Positions 51,319 to 60,591 of a stretch of DNA of 64,000 nucleotides are shown piece by piece. Below the pieces are notes generated by a model. The model made no database searches and had not been told where the DNA came from. It saw only the letters and a list, made by a program, of their open reading frames with translations. Made by a program: the position numbers and the translations under genes. Source of the stretch: Neorhizobium galegae bv. orientalis str. HAMBI 540 (GTDB lineage Bacteria; Pseudomonadota; Alphaproteobacteria; Rhizobiales; Rhizobiaceae); contig NZ_HG938353.1 in the NCBI RefSeq assembly GCF_000731315.1, forward strand, positions 744,001-808,000, written 5' to 3'. How positions within the stretch are numbered: the first letter of the stretch is position 1; every line of letters starts with the position of its first letter.

Positions 51319-51756
51319 ATGAACACCCTCATCCTGCGCACCGTCGCGCCCTTCCTCACCGCCCTGATGCTGCTGTTTTCCGTCTTCGTCCTGCTGCGTG
51401 GCCACAACGAACCCGGTGGCGGGTTCATCGGCGGGTTGATCGCGGCGTCGGCGCTGGCGATCTACGGCATCGCCTTCGGCGTGCCTGCGGTGCGCCGTGC
51501 GATCCGGTTCCACCCGATGGCGATTGCCGGCGCCGGCCTGCTGCTTGCGACGCTCTCCGGCCTGATCTCGATCGTGTCCGGCGTGCCGTTCATGACCGGG
51601 CTCTGGGTCTATCCCGTCATCTTCGAGGTCGAAGTGCCGCTCTCGACGGTGATGTCCTTCGATATCGGCGTCTACCTGGTGGTCGTCGGGGCGATTACCT
51701 CGATTGCGCTGGCGCTCGAACAGGAGCCGGGCTCGGACGCGGAGGGAGGGGACTGA
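51319..51756 (+). CDS. mnhB: Mrp antiporter subunit B
   Basis: A 145-residue protein with four helices: [50 protein letters not shown] and later [29 protein letters not shown] is the mark of MnhB. It overlaps mnhC by one base. AAGGTG is a possible ribosome site. Confidence 0.94.
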   Translation: MNTLILRTVAPFLTALMLLFSVFVLLRGHNEPGGGFIGGLIAASALAIYGIAFGVPAVRRAIRFHPMAIAGAGLLLATLSGLISIVSGVPFMTGLWVYPVIFEVEVPLSTVMSFDIGVYLVVVGAITSIALALEQEPGSDAEGGD

Positions 51757-52133
51757 TGGAAGCGCTGTTCTCGATCCTGATCGGCCTGTTCTTTGCCGCC
51801 GCGATCTACCTTCTGCTGTCGAAGCACACCGTGCGCATCCTGCTCGGCGTGGTGCTGCTCGGCAATGCGGTCAACCTGTTGCTGTTCACCACCGGCAGGC
51901 TTACCCGCGAAGTGCCGCCGATCATCCCGGCCGGCATGGACACGCTGTCGTCGAACGCCGCCAATCCTCTGCCGCAGGCGCTGATCCTGACGGCGATCGT
52001 CATCTCGTTCTCCTTCTTCGCCTTCCTTCTGGTGCTGACCTATCGCGCCTACCAGGAGCTCGGCACCGACGATACCGACGAGATGCGGCTGGCCGAACCG
52101 CGGGACGAGCAGCTTCCGCCGCTGGGGTATTGA
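51756..52133 (+). CDS. mnhC: Mrp antiporter subunit C
   Basis: A 125-residue NuoK-like protein with three helices: LFSILIGLFFAAAIYLLLSKHTVRILLGVVLLGNAVNLLLFTTG, and NPLPQALILTAIVISFSFFAFLLVL. The start codon overlaps the mnhB stop (TGATG). A second long inverted repeat separates it from mnhD. Confidence 0.94.
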   Translation: MEALFSILIGLFFAAAIYLLLSKHTVRILLGVVLLGNAVNLLLFTTGRLTREVPPIIPAGMDTLSSNAANPLPQALILTAIVISFSFFAFLLVLTYRAYQELGTDDTDEMRLAEPRDEQLPPLGY

Positions 52134-52192
52134 GGGGATGGTTTTGCAGGTCGTTATCCCCTTTCGTTTTTCCGGCTTCGGATCTCGCGGCA

Positions 52193-52376
52193 CCCCCCTC
52201 TGCCCTGCCGGGCATCTCCCCCTCAAGGGGGGAGATCGGCCAGAGGCGGCGCCTCGGCCTTCATCAACGACGACGATCGAACCTTCTCTTCTGGGACTGA
52301 GGCTGCTTGTGGCAGGTCGGTGCACCCAGCCGATCTCCCCCCTTGAGGGGGAGATGCCCGGCAGGGCAGAGGGGGG
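52193..52376. repeat. RIME-like inverted repeat between mnhC and mnhD
   Basis: Arms at 52193-52237 and 52332-52376 are exact reverse complements over 45 bases, separated by 94 bases. Each holds an inner hairpin (ATCTCCCCCTCAAGGGGGGAGAT in parts). It is the third copy of this element in the window and again splits the mnh operon. Confidence 0.88.
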
Positions 52377-52460
52377 TATCCCGACTTCGACGATAGCCGT
52401 CCGGGCAGGTCAAGCTACCGCGGCGACATTCGCCGGCAAGCGACCGGGAGGCATCCACTG

Positions 52461-54014
52461 ATGGCCACCCCAGCAATCGATCTCTCCGCAGCCCTCGTCC
52501 TCGCCGCTCCGCCGCTTGCCGACTGGCTTGTCGTTCTCCCCGTCGCCCTGATGATCGGCTTCGGCGCCGTCTTGATGATGGTGCGCAAGTCCGTCCGCCT
52601 GCATGGCGGCATCGCGATTGCCGGCCTGGCTCTCCTCGTCATCCTCGACGCCGGCCTGCTGTGGCGCGTCTGGAGCCATGGTCCGGTCACCATGGTGATG
52701 GGCCGCTGGCTACCGCCCTTCGGCATTGCGTTCACCGCCGACCTTTTTGGCGCGGTCATGGCGCTCGCCGCGGCGATCGTTGCCCTTGCCGGCGGCATAT
52801 TCGCATTGCGCGATATCGACGCGAGCGGCCGGCGCTACGGCTTTTACCCGTTCCTGATGCTGCTGGTGGCCGGCGTCACGGGCGCCTTTCTGACCGGCGA
52901 CATCTTCAACCTCTATGTCTGGTTCGAGGTGCTGCTGATCTCGTCCTTCGGCCTTTTGATCCTCGGCTCCGAGCCGGAGCAGATCGACGGCGCGCTGAAA
53001 TACGCAATCCTCAACCTGATCGGCACGACCCTGTTCCTGATCGCGGTCGGTTATCTCTATGCGGTCCTCGGCACGCTCAACATGGCCGATATCGCCCGCA
53101 AGGCGGCGGGTCTGCGCGGCACCGCGCCGCTGACGACGCTGACGGCACTGTTCATCCTCGCCTTCGCCATGAAAGCCGCCGCCTTTCCGGTCAATTTCTG
53201 GCTGCCGGCCTCCTATCATACGCCGCGGGTGGTCGTGTCGGCGCTGTTCGGCGGGCTGCTTACCAAGATCGGCATCTATTCGCTGATCCGCGTCACCATC
53301 ATGCTCTTCCCCGTCGAGCGCGAGGAATTGAGCCTCGTCGTCGCCATATCGGCGGCGCTCACCATGCTGGTCGGCGCGCTCGGCGCACTGGCGCAGAACG
53401 ATATCCGCAGGCTCATGGGCTACGTGGTCATTGCCGGCATCGGCAACATGATGGCGGGCGTGGCGATCGGTACGCCGGCGGCCGTCAGTGGCGCCATCTT
53501 CTATGCGCTGCATTCGGTGGTGACCATGACCGCGCTCTATCTGGTGGCGGGCGAAGCCGGCCGGCTCGGCGGCACCTGGGCGCTCTCCGGCCTCGGCGGG
53601 CTTTACCGGAGGGCGCCGTGGTTTTCGGGCGCCGCCTTCCTGCTGTTCCTCGCCGCCTCCGGCCTGCCGCCGCTCTCCGGCCTGTGGCCCAAGGTGGCGC
53701 TCCTGAAAGCTTCGCTCGATATCGGCGCCTGGTGGCTGGCGGCCGCGATCCTCGTCTCCGCCTTCCTGATCACGCTGGCGCTCGCCCGGGTCTTCCTGCT
53801 TGCTTTCTGGCGGCCGCAGCCCGACCCTGTTCCGGAGGCCGCCGCTCCGGCGGATTGGCGCATCGCCCTGCCGCTCGGCTGCCTGACGGCGCTCGTCGTC
53901 CTTTTCGGTCTGCTGCCGGAGCCGCTGCTCGATCTGGCCCAGACGGCGGCGGAGGGGCTCGGCGAACCGGCGGCCTATATCCATTCGGTCTTCCCGGGAG
54001 GGACAGCGCGATGA
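52461..54014 (+). CDS. mnhD: Mrp antiporter subunit D
   Basis: A 517-residue NuoN/NuoM-like subunit with about 14 helices. Conserved segments are [42 protein letters not shown], and [22 protein letters not shown]. These place charged residues in the proton path. It overlaps mnhE by four bases. Confidence 0.94.
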   Translation: MATPAIDLSAALVLAAPPLADWLVVLPVALMIGFGAVLMMVRKSVRLHGGIAIAGLALLVILDAGLLWRVWSHGPVTMVMGRWLPPFGIAFTADLFGAVMALAAAIVALAGGIFALRDIDASGRRYGFYPFLMLLVAGVTGAFLTGDIFNLYVWFEVLLISSFGLLILGSEPEQIDGALKYAILNLIGTTLFLIAVGYLYAVLGTLNMADIARKAAGLRGTAPLTTLTALFILAFAMKAAAFPVNFWLPASYHTPRVVVSALFGGLLTKIGIYSLIRVTIMLFPVEREELSLVVAISAALTMLVGALGALAQNDIRRLMGYVVIAGIGNMMAGVAIGTPAAVSGAIFYALHSVVTMTALYLVAGEAGRLGGTWALSGLGGLYRRAPWFSGAAFLLFLAASGLPPLSGLWPKVALLKASLDIGAWWLAAAILVSAFLITLALARVFLLAFWRPQPDPVPEAAAPADWRIALPLGCLTALVVLFGLLPEPLLDLAQTAAEGLGEPAAYIHSVFPGGTAR

Positions 54015-54484
54015 TCACCTATATCCTGTCTCTGGTGTTTGCCGTCGTCTGGGTCACTGTTACCGGCAGCGCGACGCTGCACAACCTGATCTTCGGTTTT
54101 GCGCTGTCGACGCTGGCGCTCTGGATCGTCCGCGACGAGATGGGCGCCCGCGGCTATTGGCGGCGGCTCGGCCGCATCCTGTCGCTGCTCACCCTGTTCC
54201 TGAAGGAGTTGGCGCTGTCGGCCTGGAAGGTGGCGGTGCTGGTGATGAGCCCGCGCATGGACCTGAAGCCCGGCATCTTCGCCTTTCCGCTGACCGTGAC
54301 CCGCGATTTCGAGATCACCCTGCTTGCCAACCTGATCACGCTGACGCCGGGCACGCTGTCGGTCGACGTCTCCGAGGACCGCAAGACGCTGTTCGTCCAC
54401 GCGATCGATTGTTCCGATGTCGAGGCCACGAAACGGGATATCGCCGACGGCTTCGAGCGCAAGATCATGGAGGCGTTCCGATGA
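54011..54484 (+). CDS. mnhE: Mrp antiporter subunit E
   Basis: A 157-residue MnhE protein: N-terminal helices [28 protein letters not shown], then the cytoplasmic domain with [32 protein letters not shown], the family hallmark. The ATG overlaps the mnhD stop and the gene overlaps mnhF by four bases. Confidence 0.94.
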   Translation: MITYILSLVFAVVWVTVTGSATLHNLIFGFALSTLALWIVRDEMGARGYWRRLGRILSLLTLFLKELALSAWKVAVLVMSPRMDLKPGIFAFPLTVTRDFEITLLANLITLTPGTLSVDVSEDRKTLFVHAIDCSDVEATKRDIADGFERKIMEAFR

Positions 54485-54885
54485 CGACGGCTGAAATGAT
54501 CCTCTCCTATGCGGTCTGGCTGGCGCTCGTGGTGCTCTGCGTCTCCTTCCTGCTCACCGTCTGGCGGGTAATCAGGGGCCCGACGCTTCCCGATCGGGTC
54601 GTGGCGCTCGACATGCTGACTGGCATCGTCATCGGCTTCATCGCCCTGATCGCCATCCGTACTGGCTTCACGCTCTATATCGATATCGCCATCTCGCTTG
54701 GCCTGGTCGGGTTCCTGGCGACCGTCGCCTTTGCACGCTTCATCCTGTCGCGCGGCGGTCGGGAAACGCCGAGGCCGGACATGATGAAGACGTTCACGGC
54801 ATCGGTGCCCGAACCGCGGCGCAAATCCGCAGCAAGGCGCACGCCCGGCACCGGACCGGCCGTCAGGCGGAAGGCGAAGAAATGA
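54481..54885 (+). CDS. mnhF: Mrp antiporter subunit F
   Basis: A 134-residue three-helix subunit: [42 protein letters not shown] pattern, with R-G-P-T-L-P-D-R-V as its signature. The C-terminus is 45 residues longer than usual MnhF, basic and Pro/Arg-rich ([21 protein letters not shown]), an unusual tail. It overlaps mnhG by four bases. Confidence 0.93.
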   Translation: MTTAEMILSYAVWLALVVLCVSFLLTVWRVIRGPTLPDRVVALDMLTGIVIGFIALIAIRTGFTLYIDIAISLGLVGFLATVAFARFILSRGGRETPRPDMMKTFTASVPEPRRKSAARRTPGTGPAVRRKAKK

Positions 54886-55226
54886 TGGATATCCTGCTGG
54901 CCACGATAACCGCCCTTCTGATCCTTGGCGGCGCCGGGTTCGCACTGGTGGCGGCAATCGGCCTCAACCGGTTGCCGGATCTCTATACCCGGATGCATGC
55001 GGCATCGAAGGCCGGCACGGTTGGCTCCGGGCTGCTGCTGCTGGCGGTCGGCGTCCATGCGGCCGATCTGCTGACATTTGCGAGAGCCCTTGCAGGCTTC
55101 TTCTTCTTCGTGCTGACCGCGCCGATTTCGGCGCATCTGCTCGCTATGGCAGCACATAAGATCGGATATCCACTTTACGCTGAGTCCGTCCGGGATGAAA
55201 TGAAGGATTACGATAAGCGAATATAA
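54882..55226 (+). CDS. mnhG: Mrp antiporter subunit G
   Basis: A 114-residue three-helix subunit: [46 protein letters not shown] and [27 protein letters not shown]-x-Y-t-R-m-H-A-x-x-K is the family mark. It is the last gene of the operon; no clear terminator follows. Confidence 0.94.
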   Translation: MMDILLATITALLILGGAGFALVAAIGLNRLPDLYTRMHAASKAGTVGSGLLLLAVGVHAADLLTFARALAGFFFFVLTAPISAHLLAMAAHKIGYPLYAESVRDEMKDYDKRI

Positions 55227-55665
55227 TCCCGGTGAGGACGAGTTATAACCCTGTCGTGACTGAGCAAATGCTCATCTATTCATCAGTAAAGCTGACGTGG
55301 GAGCGATATAGGCCGCAGAAAGGCTGGTAACTCTCGAAAATCGCACTTGGAGATAAAGCGAAGCAGTGGTACTTCGTTACAAGTAGAGTGCAGATGTTGT
55401 TCTAGATTAGGCGTTCCCTCGTCAATTTGATGAAGTCGACAAGTTCTTCGGATTGAGGAACGATAAATGTCGATCACGGACCTGGGCAAGCCTTAATCGA
55501 ACGCAATATCCGGTGCGAACCGTTTTCTTTTCCGCATGGAGCTTAGGGGTAGGCTTCGGTCGCAAGACGGCGGTCGGGCAATGGTTTCGCGCCGAAAGAC
55601 TCTACGAACGGGCAGGTGTCGCGGAGGTCGCGGGGCCAGCCAGTCACTTAAACAGGAGACAGGAA
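55227..55665. other. Long upstream region of mucR
   Basis: A 439-base stretch, AT-richer than neighbours, without a supported gene. Ros/MucR family genes are known for long 5' regions with repeated regulatory sites, so promoter and auto-regulatory elements are expected here. Several short inverted repeats are visible (for instance GAGCAAATGCTC at 55263-55273), but no consensus could be verified. Confidence 0.5.
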
Positions 55666-56097
55666 ATGACAGACATCGCATTGGGCAAAAGCCCCGATCT
55701 GCTGGTAGAGTTGACCGCAGATATTGTGGCGGCCTATGTGAGCAACCATGTGGTGCCCGTCAGCGATCTTTCGAACTTGATCGCGGACGTGCATACGGCG
55801 TTGAGCAACACCTCTTCGCCGGCACCGGTTGTAGCGGCCATTGAAAAGCCGAAGCCTCCGGTTCCGATCAAGAAATCGATCGAAGACGACTACCTCATCT
55901 GCTTGGAGGACGGGCAGAAGTTCAAGTCGCTGAAGCGGCATCTGATGACCCATTACAACATGACGCCGGAAGAATATCGCGAGAAGTGGGGCCTGCCGGC
56001 CGACTATCCGATGGTGGCGCCCGCCTATGCGGAAGCCCGTTCCAGGCTCGCCAAGGAAATGGGACTCGGCCAGCGCCGCAAGCGCGCCAAGGCCTGA
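55666..56097 (+). CDS. mucR: MucR/Ros family transcriptional regulator
   Basis: A 143-residue regulator. The zinc-finger region is [20 protein letters not shown], with Cys79, Asp82, His92 and His96 in place of the four ligands of Ros (Cys79, Cys82, His92, His97). The Asp at position 82 is the usual MucR variant. [20 protein letters not shown] is the following helix region. MucR controls exopolysaccharide, motility and symbiosis or virulence genes through AT-rich targets. CAGGAG precedes the ATG at 55666. Confidence 0.96.
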   Translation: MTDIALGKSPDLLVELTADIVAAYVSNHVVPVSDLSNLIADVHTALSNTSSPAPVVAAIEKPKPPVPIKKSIEDDYLICLEDGQKFKSLKRHLMTHYNMTPEEYREKWGLPADYPMVAPAYAEARSRLAKEMGLGQRRKRAKA

Positions 56098-56212
56098 GCC
56101 GGGCCAACGCCCGGCAAAGGCACCGGGAGGATTTGAGACCATCCCGATGAGGACCGATCGCGCCAGCGACCGGCGGGTGATTTCGGCATCAAACACAGAT
56201 GCGGATAAAGAG

Positions 56213-56245
56213 CCGGGCGATCGTACGCCCGGTTTTTCCTTTTTT
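56213..56245 (+). terminator. Rho-independent terminator of mucR
   Basis: CCGGGCG (56213-56219) and CGCCCGG (56226-56232) form a 7-bp stem with a 6-base loop, followed by TTTTTCCTTTTTT. Confidence 0.9.
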
Positions 56246-56412
56246 AGCGACTTGGTCACGGGGCAAGGAATGAGGAAAAAAATCCCATTATCTTTCCATG
56301 ACTTGTGGGAATCATCAACGATTTCAGCTGAAAATTGCAAAGAGGCAGTTTTCAGCGTCCCCGCTTTTGCTCTAGGGTGTATGAATTAATTCCTATCCAT
56401 TGAGGAGTTGTC

Positions 56413-56847
56413 ATGCCTTTCGAGCGATATTCCGAGCCTTCCGCCCCGACGTCCTCGGCGCGATTTTCCCCGCCAGTGCCAATGGATGCGACTGCCGGTA
56501 CGCCGCGGCTTCCCGCCAGCCTGCCGCTCAGGAGCGTCTGCCGCATCGTCCGTCAGATGGTCTGCGAACTGGTCCAGCTTTTCGGCGACCGGGTGATGCT
56601 GCGCCGCGACCGGCGCCGGCTATCCTGCCACGTGCGCCAAATCGCCATGTATGTCTGCCATGTGGCGCTCCAGATTTCGATGAGCGACATTGGAGAAGCG
56701 TTCGGCCGCGACCGCACCACCGTCGGCCATGCCTGCCACGTGGTCGAGGATCGCCGCGACGACCTTGCCTTTGACGAGTTCATCTCGGCGGTCGAGCGCA
56801 TCGTTACCGCCGTTTTCGGCCTGTCGGAGGTGGTAGCCCATGACTGA
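56413..56847 (+). CDS. Stand-alone DnaA domain IV-like protein
   Basis: A 144-residue protein whose C-terminal half aligns with the DNA-binding domain IV of DnaA: RQIAMYVCHVALQISMSDIGEAFGRDRTTVGHACHVVEDRR, compared with RQ-x-AM ... EIG-x-AFGGRDHTTV-x-HA of DnaA. One glycine is missing before RD, and the His of the R-D-H-T-T-V DNA-reading segment (E. coli His434) is Arg. There is no AAA+ domain or domain I. The N-terminal 50 residues are Pro/Ala/Ser-rich and probably disordered. It overlaps the DUF6456 gene by eight bases. Could bind DnaA boxes or a related site. Confidence 0.75.
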   Translation: MPFERYSEPSAPTSSARFSPPVPMDATAGTPRLPASLPLRSVCRIVRQMVCELVQLFGDRVMLRRDRRRLSCHVRQIAMYVCHVALQISMSDIGEAFGRDRTTVGHACHVVEDRRDDLAFDEFISAVERIVTAVFGLSEVVAHD

Positions 56848-57670
56848 GGCGATCGGGAAGTCCATGACCGGCAAGGCAGATATTCCGGACCTTAAACGGC
56901 ATCTCCTGCGCCTGATCCGCCAGCTTGCCCGCGGCGAATGCGCGATCGAGACGGGCGAGGGCGCCGAAGTCCGCCTCACCGGAGCCGAGGAGCGGCTTTA
57001 TCCGCAGGCGGTGATCGCGAGAGCCCGTTCGCTCGGGCTGGTGCAGCTTTCCGAAGGCGGCCGTATCGCCGCAAGTGTCGAGGCGTCCAGTTTTCTGCGC
57101 CGGGCGCTGGTGACGGGCGAGGAGGCTTTTGTCGAACAGCATGGCGAGATCGTCGTGACCTCCGCCGAGATCGACGGCGCCCGCCAACCGGTGCGCCGCA
57201 ACCTGGCCGAATCACCGCTCGGCACGATCGCCCGGATGAAGGACCGCGACGGAAAACCCTTCCTGCCAGCCGAAGCCTTGGAGGCGGGAGAACGACTGCT
57301 CGTCGATTTCACCCGCGGCCAGCTCCAGCCGCGCGTCACCGCCTCCTGGGAGCCGCGGCTCGCCACCCGCGCCAAGGGCAGCGCCGGCGGCCAGGCCGAC
57401 ATCGCCGACAGCGCGATGGCCGCCCGAAACCGTTTTTCGAGGGCGGTGGACGCGATGGGACCGGAACTTTCCGGCGTCGCGATGGATGTCTGCTGCTTTG
57501 CCAAGGGGCTGGAGACGGTGGAACGCGAACGCCAATGGCCGGCGCGCTCGGCCAAACTCATGCTGCGCACCGCGCTGCTGGCGCTCGCCCGCCATTATGC
57601 CCCGCCGGCTCCGCCAAAACGCCGCCAGAGCCATCATTGGGGCGCGGAAGATTTCCGGCCGGCGTTGTGA
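56840..57670 (+). CDS. DUF6456 family protein
   Basis: A 276-residue protein found mainly in Rhizobiales. An N-terminal winged-helix-like region (LKRHLLRLIRQLARGECAIE to GLVQLSEGGRIAAS) is followed by a linker and the DUF6456 core (SPLGTIARMKDRDGKPFLPAEALEAGERLLVDFTRGQLQPRVT and VDAMGPELSGVAMDVCCFAKGLETVERERQWPARSAKLMLRTAL). The C-terminus has RRQSHHWGAEDF. Function unknown. It is translationally coupled to the DnaA-like protein, so the two probably act together. Confidence 0.8.
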   Translation: MTEAIGKSMTGKADIPDLKRHLLRLIRQLARGECAIETGEGAEVRLTGAEERLYPQAVIARARSLGLVQLSEGGRIAASVEASSFLRRALVTGEEAFVEQHGEIVVTSAEIDGARQPVRRNLAESPLGTIARMKDRDGKPFLPAEALEAGERLLVDFTRGQLQPRVTASWEPRLATRAKGSAGGQADIADSAMAARNRFSRAVDAMGPELSGVAMDVCCFAKGLETVERERQWPARSAKLMLRTALLALARHYAPPAPPKRRQSHHWGAEDFRPAL

Positions 57671-57732
57671 CGAAGAAGACTTGCGAGGCTGACGCTGCAA
57701 TGCCGCTCGTGAGCGGCTCGAGACGCACCGGC

Positions 57733-58131
57733 CTAACGCGCTGCCCGGTTCGCTGCATAAGCGGCGCGGGCGGCGTCGATCCTCGGGGAATTCGCATGGG
57801 TCCAGTCGGCCAGTGCCTGCACTGGCTCCCAAAAATCCCGGCCGAGGTCTGTCAGGGCATATTCCACCTGCGGAGGCGTCGTCGGGGTGACCGTCCGCGT
57901 CACGAAACCATTCTCCTCAAGATCGCGAAGAGTGGAAGCCAGCATTTTCTGGCTGATCTCGCCGATCTCGCGCTTCAGCGCATTGAAGCGAAGAGGGCCG
58001 TTACCCAGAACGCGCACGACCAGAAGCGTCCACTTGTCGCTGATCCGGGCCAGCATGCGGCTGATGGGCTCGCAGGACCTGGTATCCTCGCGGTTACCTG
58101 GTTTCTGAAAAGTGCTTTCTTGATGAGGCAT
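57733..58131 (-). CDS. HxlR family regulator
   Basis: A 132-residue HxlR-type winged helix: ARISDKWTLLVVRVLGNGPLRFNALKREIGEISQKMLASTLRDLEENGFVTRTVTPTTPPQVEYALTDLG. The start at 58131 is supported by GAGGATCG. Many HxlR proteins sense aldehydes or oxidants and regulate an adjacent oxidoreductase; here that is the divergent FMN reductase 52 bases away. Confidence 0.92.
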   Translation of the reverse strand: MPHQESTFQKPGNREDTRSCEPISRMLARISDKWTLLVVRVLGNGPLRFNALKREIGEISQKMLASTLRDLEENGFVTRTVTPTTPPQVEYALTDLGRDFWEPVQALADWTHANSPRIDAARAAYAANRAAR

Positions 58132-58183
58132 TCGATCCTCGGATAGATGGTTACGGACAGAAACCAACATACATGAGGATACT

Positions 58184-58777
58184 ATGGTTCCGAAGCCAAA
58201 AATCGCGGTCGTCATCGGCTCTACCCGCCCCACCCGCTTTGCCGACAGGCCGGCACAGTGGATGTTGAAGCAGGCGCAGGCGCGTGACGACATCGAGGTC
58301 GAACTGGTCGATCTGCGCGACCATCCGCTGCCGTTCTTTGACGAGATGGCCTCGAACATGTGGATGCCGAGCCAAAACCCGCAAGCTGTGCGCTGGCAGG
58401 AAACCGTCGGCCGCTTCGACGGCTACATTTTCGTGGTCGCGGAGTACAATCATTCGCTCACCGGCGTGCTCAAGAACGCCCTCGATCAGGCTTACAAGGA
58501 ATGGAACCGGAAGCCCTTTACCGCCATCGGTTACGGCGGCACGGGCGCGTCGCGCGCCGTGGAACACCTGCGCGGCATCGGGGTCGAGCTGCAGATGGTA
58601 TCGACCCACGCCGCCGTCCATATCGGCGGCGGAGACTTCATGGCGGTCGCCCCCAGGGGCGGCAACAAGCCGATCGAGGAGATCGAGGCAAATCTGCTGC
58701 CTTCGGCCAAAACGGCGCTCGACGAACTGGTCTGGTGGGCAAAGGCCACAATGGCCGCCAAAGCAGCGGAAGCCTGA
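58184..58777 (+). CDS. NADPH-dependent FMN reductase family protein
   Basis: A 197-residue flavodoxin-like reductase: AVVIGSTRPTRFADRPAQW binds the FMN phosphate, VVAEYNHSLTGVLKNALDQAYKEWNRKP is the second conserved segment, and YGGTGASRAVEHLR the third. It resembles ArsH/NAD(P)H-quinone reductases. Divergent from hxlR; regulated expression is inferred. Confidence 0.92.
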   Translation: MVPKPKIAVVIGSTRPTRFADRPAQWMLKQAQARDDIEVELVDLRDHPLPFFDEMASNMWMPSQNPQAVRWQETVGRFDGYIFVVAEYNHSLTGVLKNALDQAYKEWNRKPFTAIGYGGTGASRAVEHLRGIGVELQMVSTHAAVHIGGGDFMAVAPRGGNKPIEEIEANLLPSAKTALDELVWWAKATMAAKAAEA

Positions 58778-58873
58778 TCTCTTGACGCGGGCCCCTGAGC
58801 CTCGTTCGATGCTCAGGGACTTATGTGAGTGATATGACCCGGATCTGAGTGTCGAAGCTTTGGGCTTCGATGC

Positions 58874-59635
58874 TCAGATTCCGAGACCGCCGGCTACATT
58901 CACCGTCTCACCGTTGATGTAGCCCGCATGGGGTCCGGCCAGGAAGCAGATGGTTTCGGCCACTTCCTCGAGTGTTGCGATGCGGCGGATCGGATGCATG
59001 TCCAGGATGGCGTCACGGTTCGGAAGCTCGCCGGCAACGTCCGCGGCCATGTCCGTCGGCATGATGCCCGGCTGGACCACGTTCACGGTGATATTGCGCC
59101 GGCCAAGGTCGCGCGCAATGCCCTTCGCGTATCCGGCAAGCGCCCACTTGGTTCCGGTATAGTCGGCGACGCCGGGGAAGGGGACGTAGGAGCCGAGGAG
59201 GGAGCCGACGAAGATGATCCGGCCGCCATCGGTCAGCTTCTGCGCCGCCGCCCGGGTGTTGGCGATCGTGCCCAGGACGTTGACCTGCCACTGGCGATTA
59301 TAGTTGTCTCCGTCAAGCTCGGGGTCGTCGACCATCTGACCCTGGATGGCGATACCGGCATTGTTGACGAGGATGTCGAGCCTGCCGAATTCCGCCATCA
59401 CCTTGTCGATCAGAGGCTTGGCGGAAGAAAGGTCGGCCTGGTCGCTCTGGACCGCAATCGCGCGAACCCCCTTTGCCCTGAGCTTCTCCACGACGGCTTT
59501 CGCCTTGTCGGCCGAGGCCGCGTAGCTGATCGCGACGTCCGCTCCGTGATCGGCGAACGCTTCCGCCGTCGCGGCACCGAGGCCGCGCGAACCGCCGGTG
59601 ATGAGGACGACCTTCCCCTTGAATATGTTGGACAT
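58874..59635 (-). CDS. Short-chain dehydrogenase (FabG-like)
   Basis: A 253-residue SDR: VLITGGSRGLGAATAEAFADHGADVAISYA cofactor loop, NNAGI, and YTGTKWALAGY with Tyr-x3-Lys. VVQPGIMPTDMA and NGETVNVAGG close the fold. The start at 59635 follows AAAGGAT. It is divergent from the TetR gene and probably controlled by it. Confidence 0.92.
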   Translation of the reverse strand: MSNIFKGKVVLITGGSRGLGAATAEAFADHGADVAISYAASADKAKAVVEKLRAKGVRAIAVQSDQADLSSAKPLIDKVMAEFGRLDILVNNAGIAIQGQMVDDPELDGDNYNRQWQVNVLGTIANTRAAAQKLTDGGRIIFVGSLLGSYVPFPGVADYTGTKWALAGYAKGIARDLGRRNITVNVVQPGIMPTDMAADVAGELPNRDAILDMHPIRRIATLEEVAETICFLAGPHAGYINGETVNVAGGLGI

Positions 59636-59694
59636 GAGTATCCTTTCCCTATTCGACGAGGGCTCCGCTCGATCCTGTCGAGAGGCCCCAATTT

Positions 59695-59781
59695 CATAAC
59701 GTATGTTACGATAACAATCGGTATGAAATTTGACAATGATGGTCAAGGGGCTTTAATAACGGTCATTATGAAAAAAGCTGA
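59695..59781. promoter_or_regulatory. Dyad-rich region between SDR and TetR genes
   Basis: The gap contains overlapping short dyads (TAACGTATGTTA and GTTACGATAAC near 59697-59716, and ATAA-N6-TTAT near 59758-59771). One is likely the TetR operator, but which cannot be decided by eye. Confidence 0.45.
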
Positions 59782-59790
59782 GCAGAGCTG

Positions 59791-60402
59791 ATGGGACGCC
59801 ATCGCGAATTTGACGTGGAGAAGGCGCTCGACGCTGCGATATGCGTCTTCTGGCGCAAGGGCTATGAGGGCGCCTCCTATGCCGACCTCACCGAGGCGGC
59901 GGGTGTCGAGAGACCGGCCCTCTATTCCGCATTCGGCAACAAGGAAGCGCTTTTCCGCAAGGCCCTGGCGCGCTACTATGAGCGGTATGTGGACTATGTT
60001 CCCGCTGCACTTCAGCTCCCGACGGCGCGCGAGGTTGCGGCGCACCTTCTCCAGGGTGCAATCGACCTCACCACCCGTTATCCCGACCATACGGGATGCC
60101 TTGGCATCCAGGGTGTCCTGGCGGGGTCGGATGAAGCGGAGCCTGTCCGGCAGGCCTTGATCGAGGCGCGCGCCGAAGCCGAGGCGCAGCTTCGCGAACG
60201 CTTCGAGCGGGCAAAGGCCGAGGGCGACCTGCCGGAGACGGCGAGGCCCGATACGCTTGCGGCATTCCTGATGGCCGTTCTTCACGGCATGGCGGTACAG
60301 GCCAAGGCCGGTTTCAGTCGCGACACGCTGGAGGCCGTTGCCGAGCAAGCGCTTTCCACGTGGCCCGCAGGCCGTCCCGCGCCGGCCCGCGAAACGGCCT
60401 GA
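59791..60402 (+). CDS. TetR/AcrR family regulator
   Basis: A 203-residue regulator: FDVEKALDAAICVFWRKGYEGASYADLTEAAGVERPALYSAFGNKEALFRKALARYY is the helix-turn-helix domain. The ligand domain ends with LMAVLHGMAVQAKAGFSRDTLEAVAEQAL, characteristic of AefR-like proteins. Divergent from the SDR gene. Confidence 0.92.
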   Translation: MGRHREFDVEKALDAAICVFWRKGYEGASYADLTEAAGVERPALYSAFGNKEALFRKALARYYERYVDYVPAALQLPTAREVAAHLLQGAIDLTTRYPDHTGCLGIQGVLAGSDEAEPVRQALIEARAEAEAQLRERFERAKAEGDLPETARPDTLAAFLMAVLHGMAVQAKAGFSRDTLEAVAEQALSTWPAGRPAPARETA

Positions 60403-60591
60403 AAGCCGGCGCGGTCGCGACCCGGAGCCCCCGGGGGAGTTGGCCTGCTGGACCTTCACGCGCGAACGGGTGGAATGAATGCGCCTGTAATGCCCGCGTC
60501 ATTGACGCTCTTTACACCGTGTCCGCTCCGTCCGTCCGTCCGGGGGAAGCTTGGCCACTTTGGGGGCATGCGGTTCATCGAGGGCAGCGGA

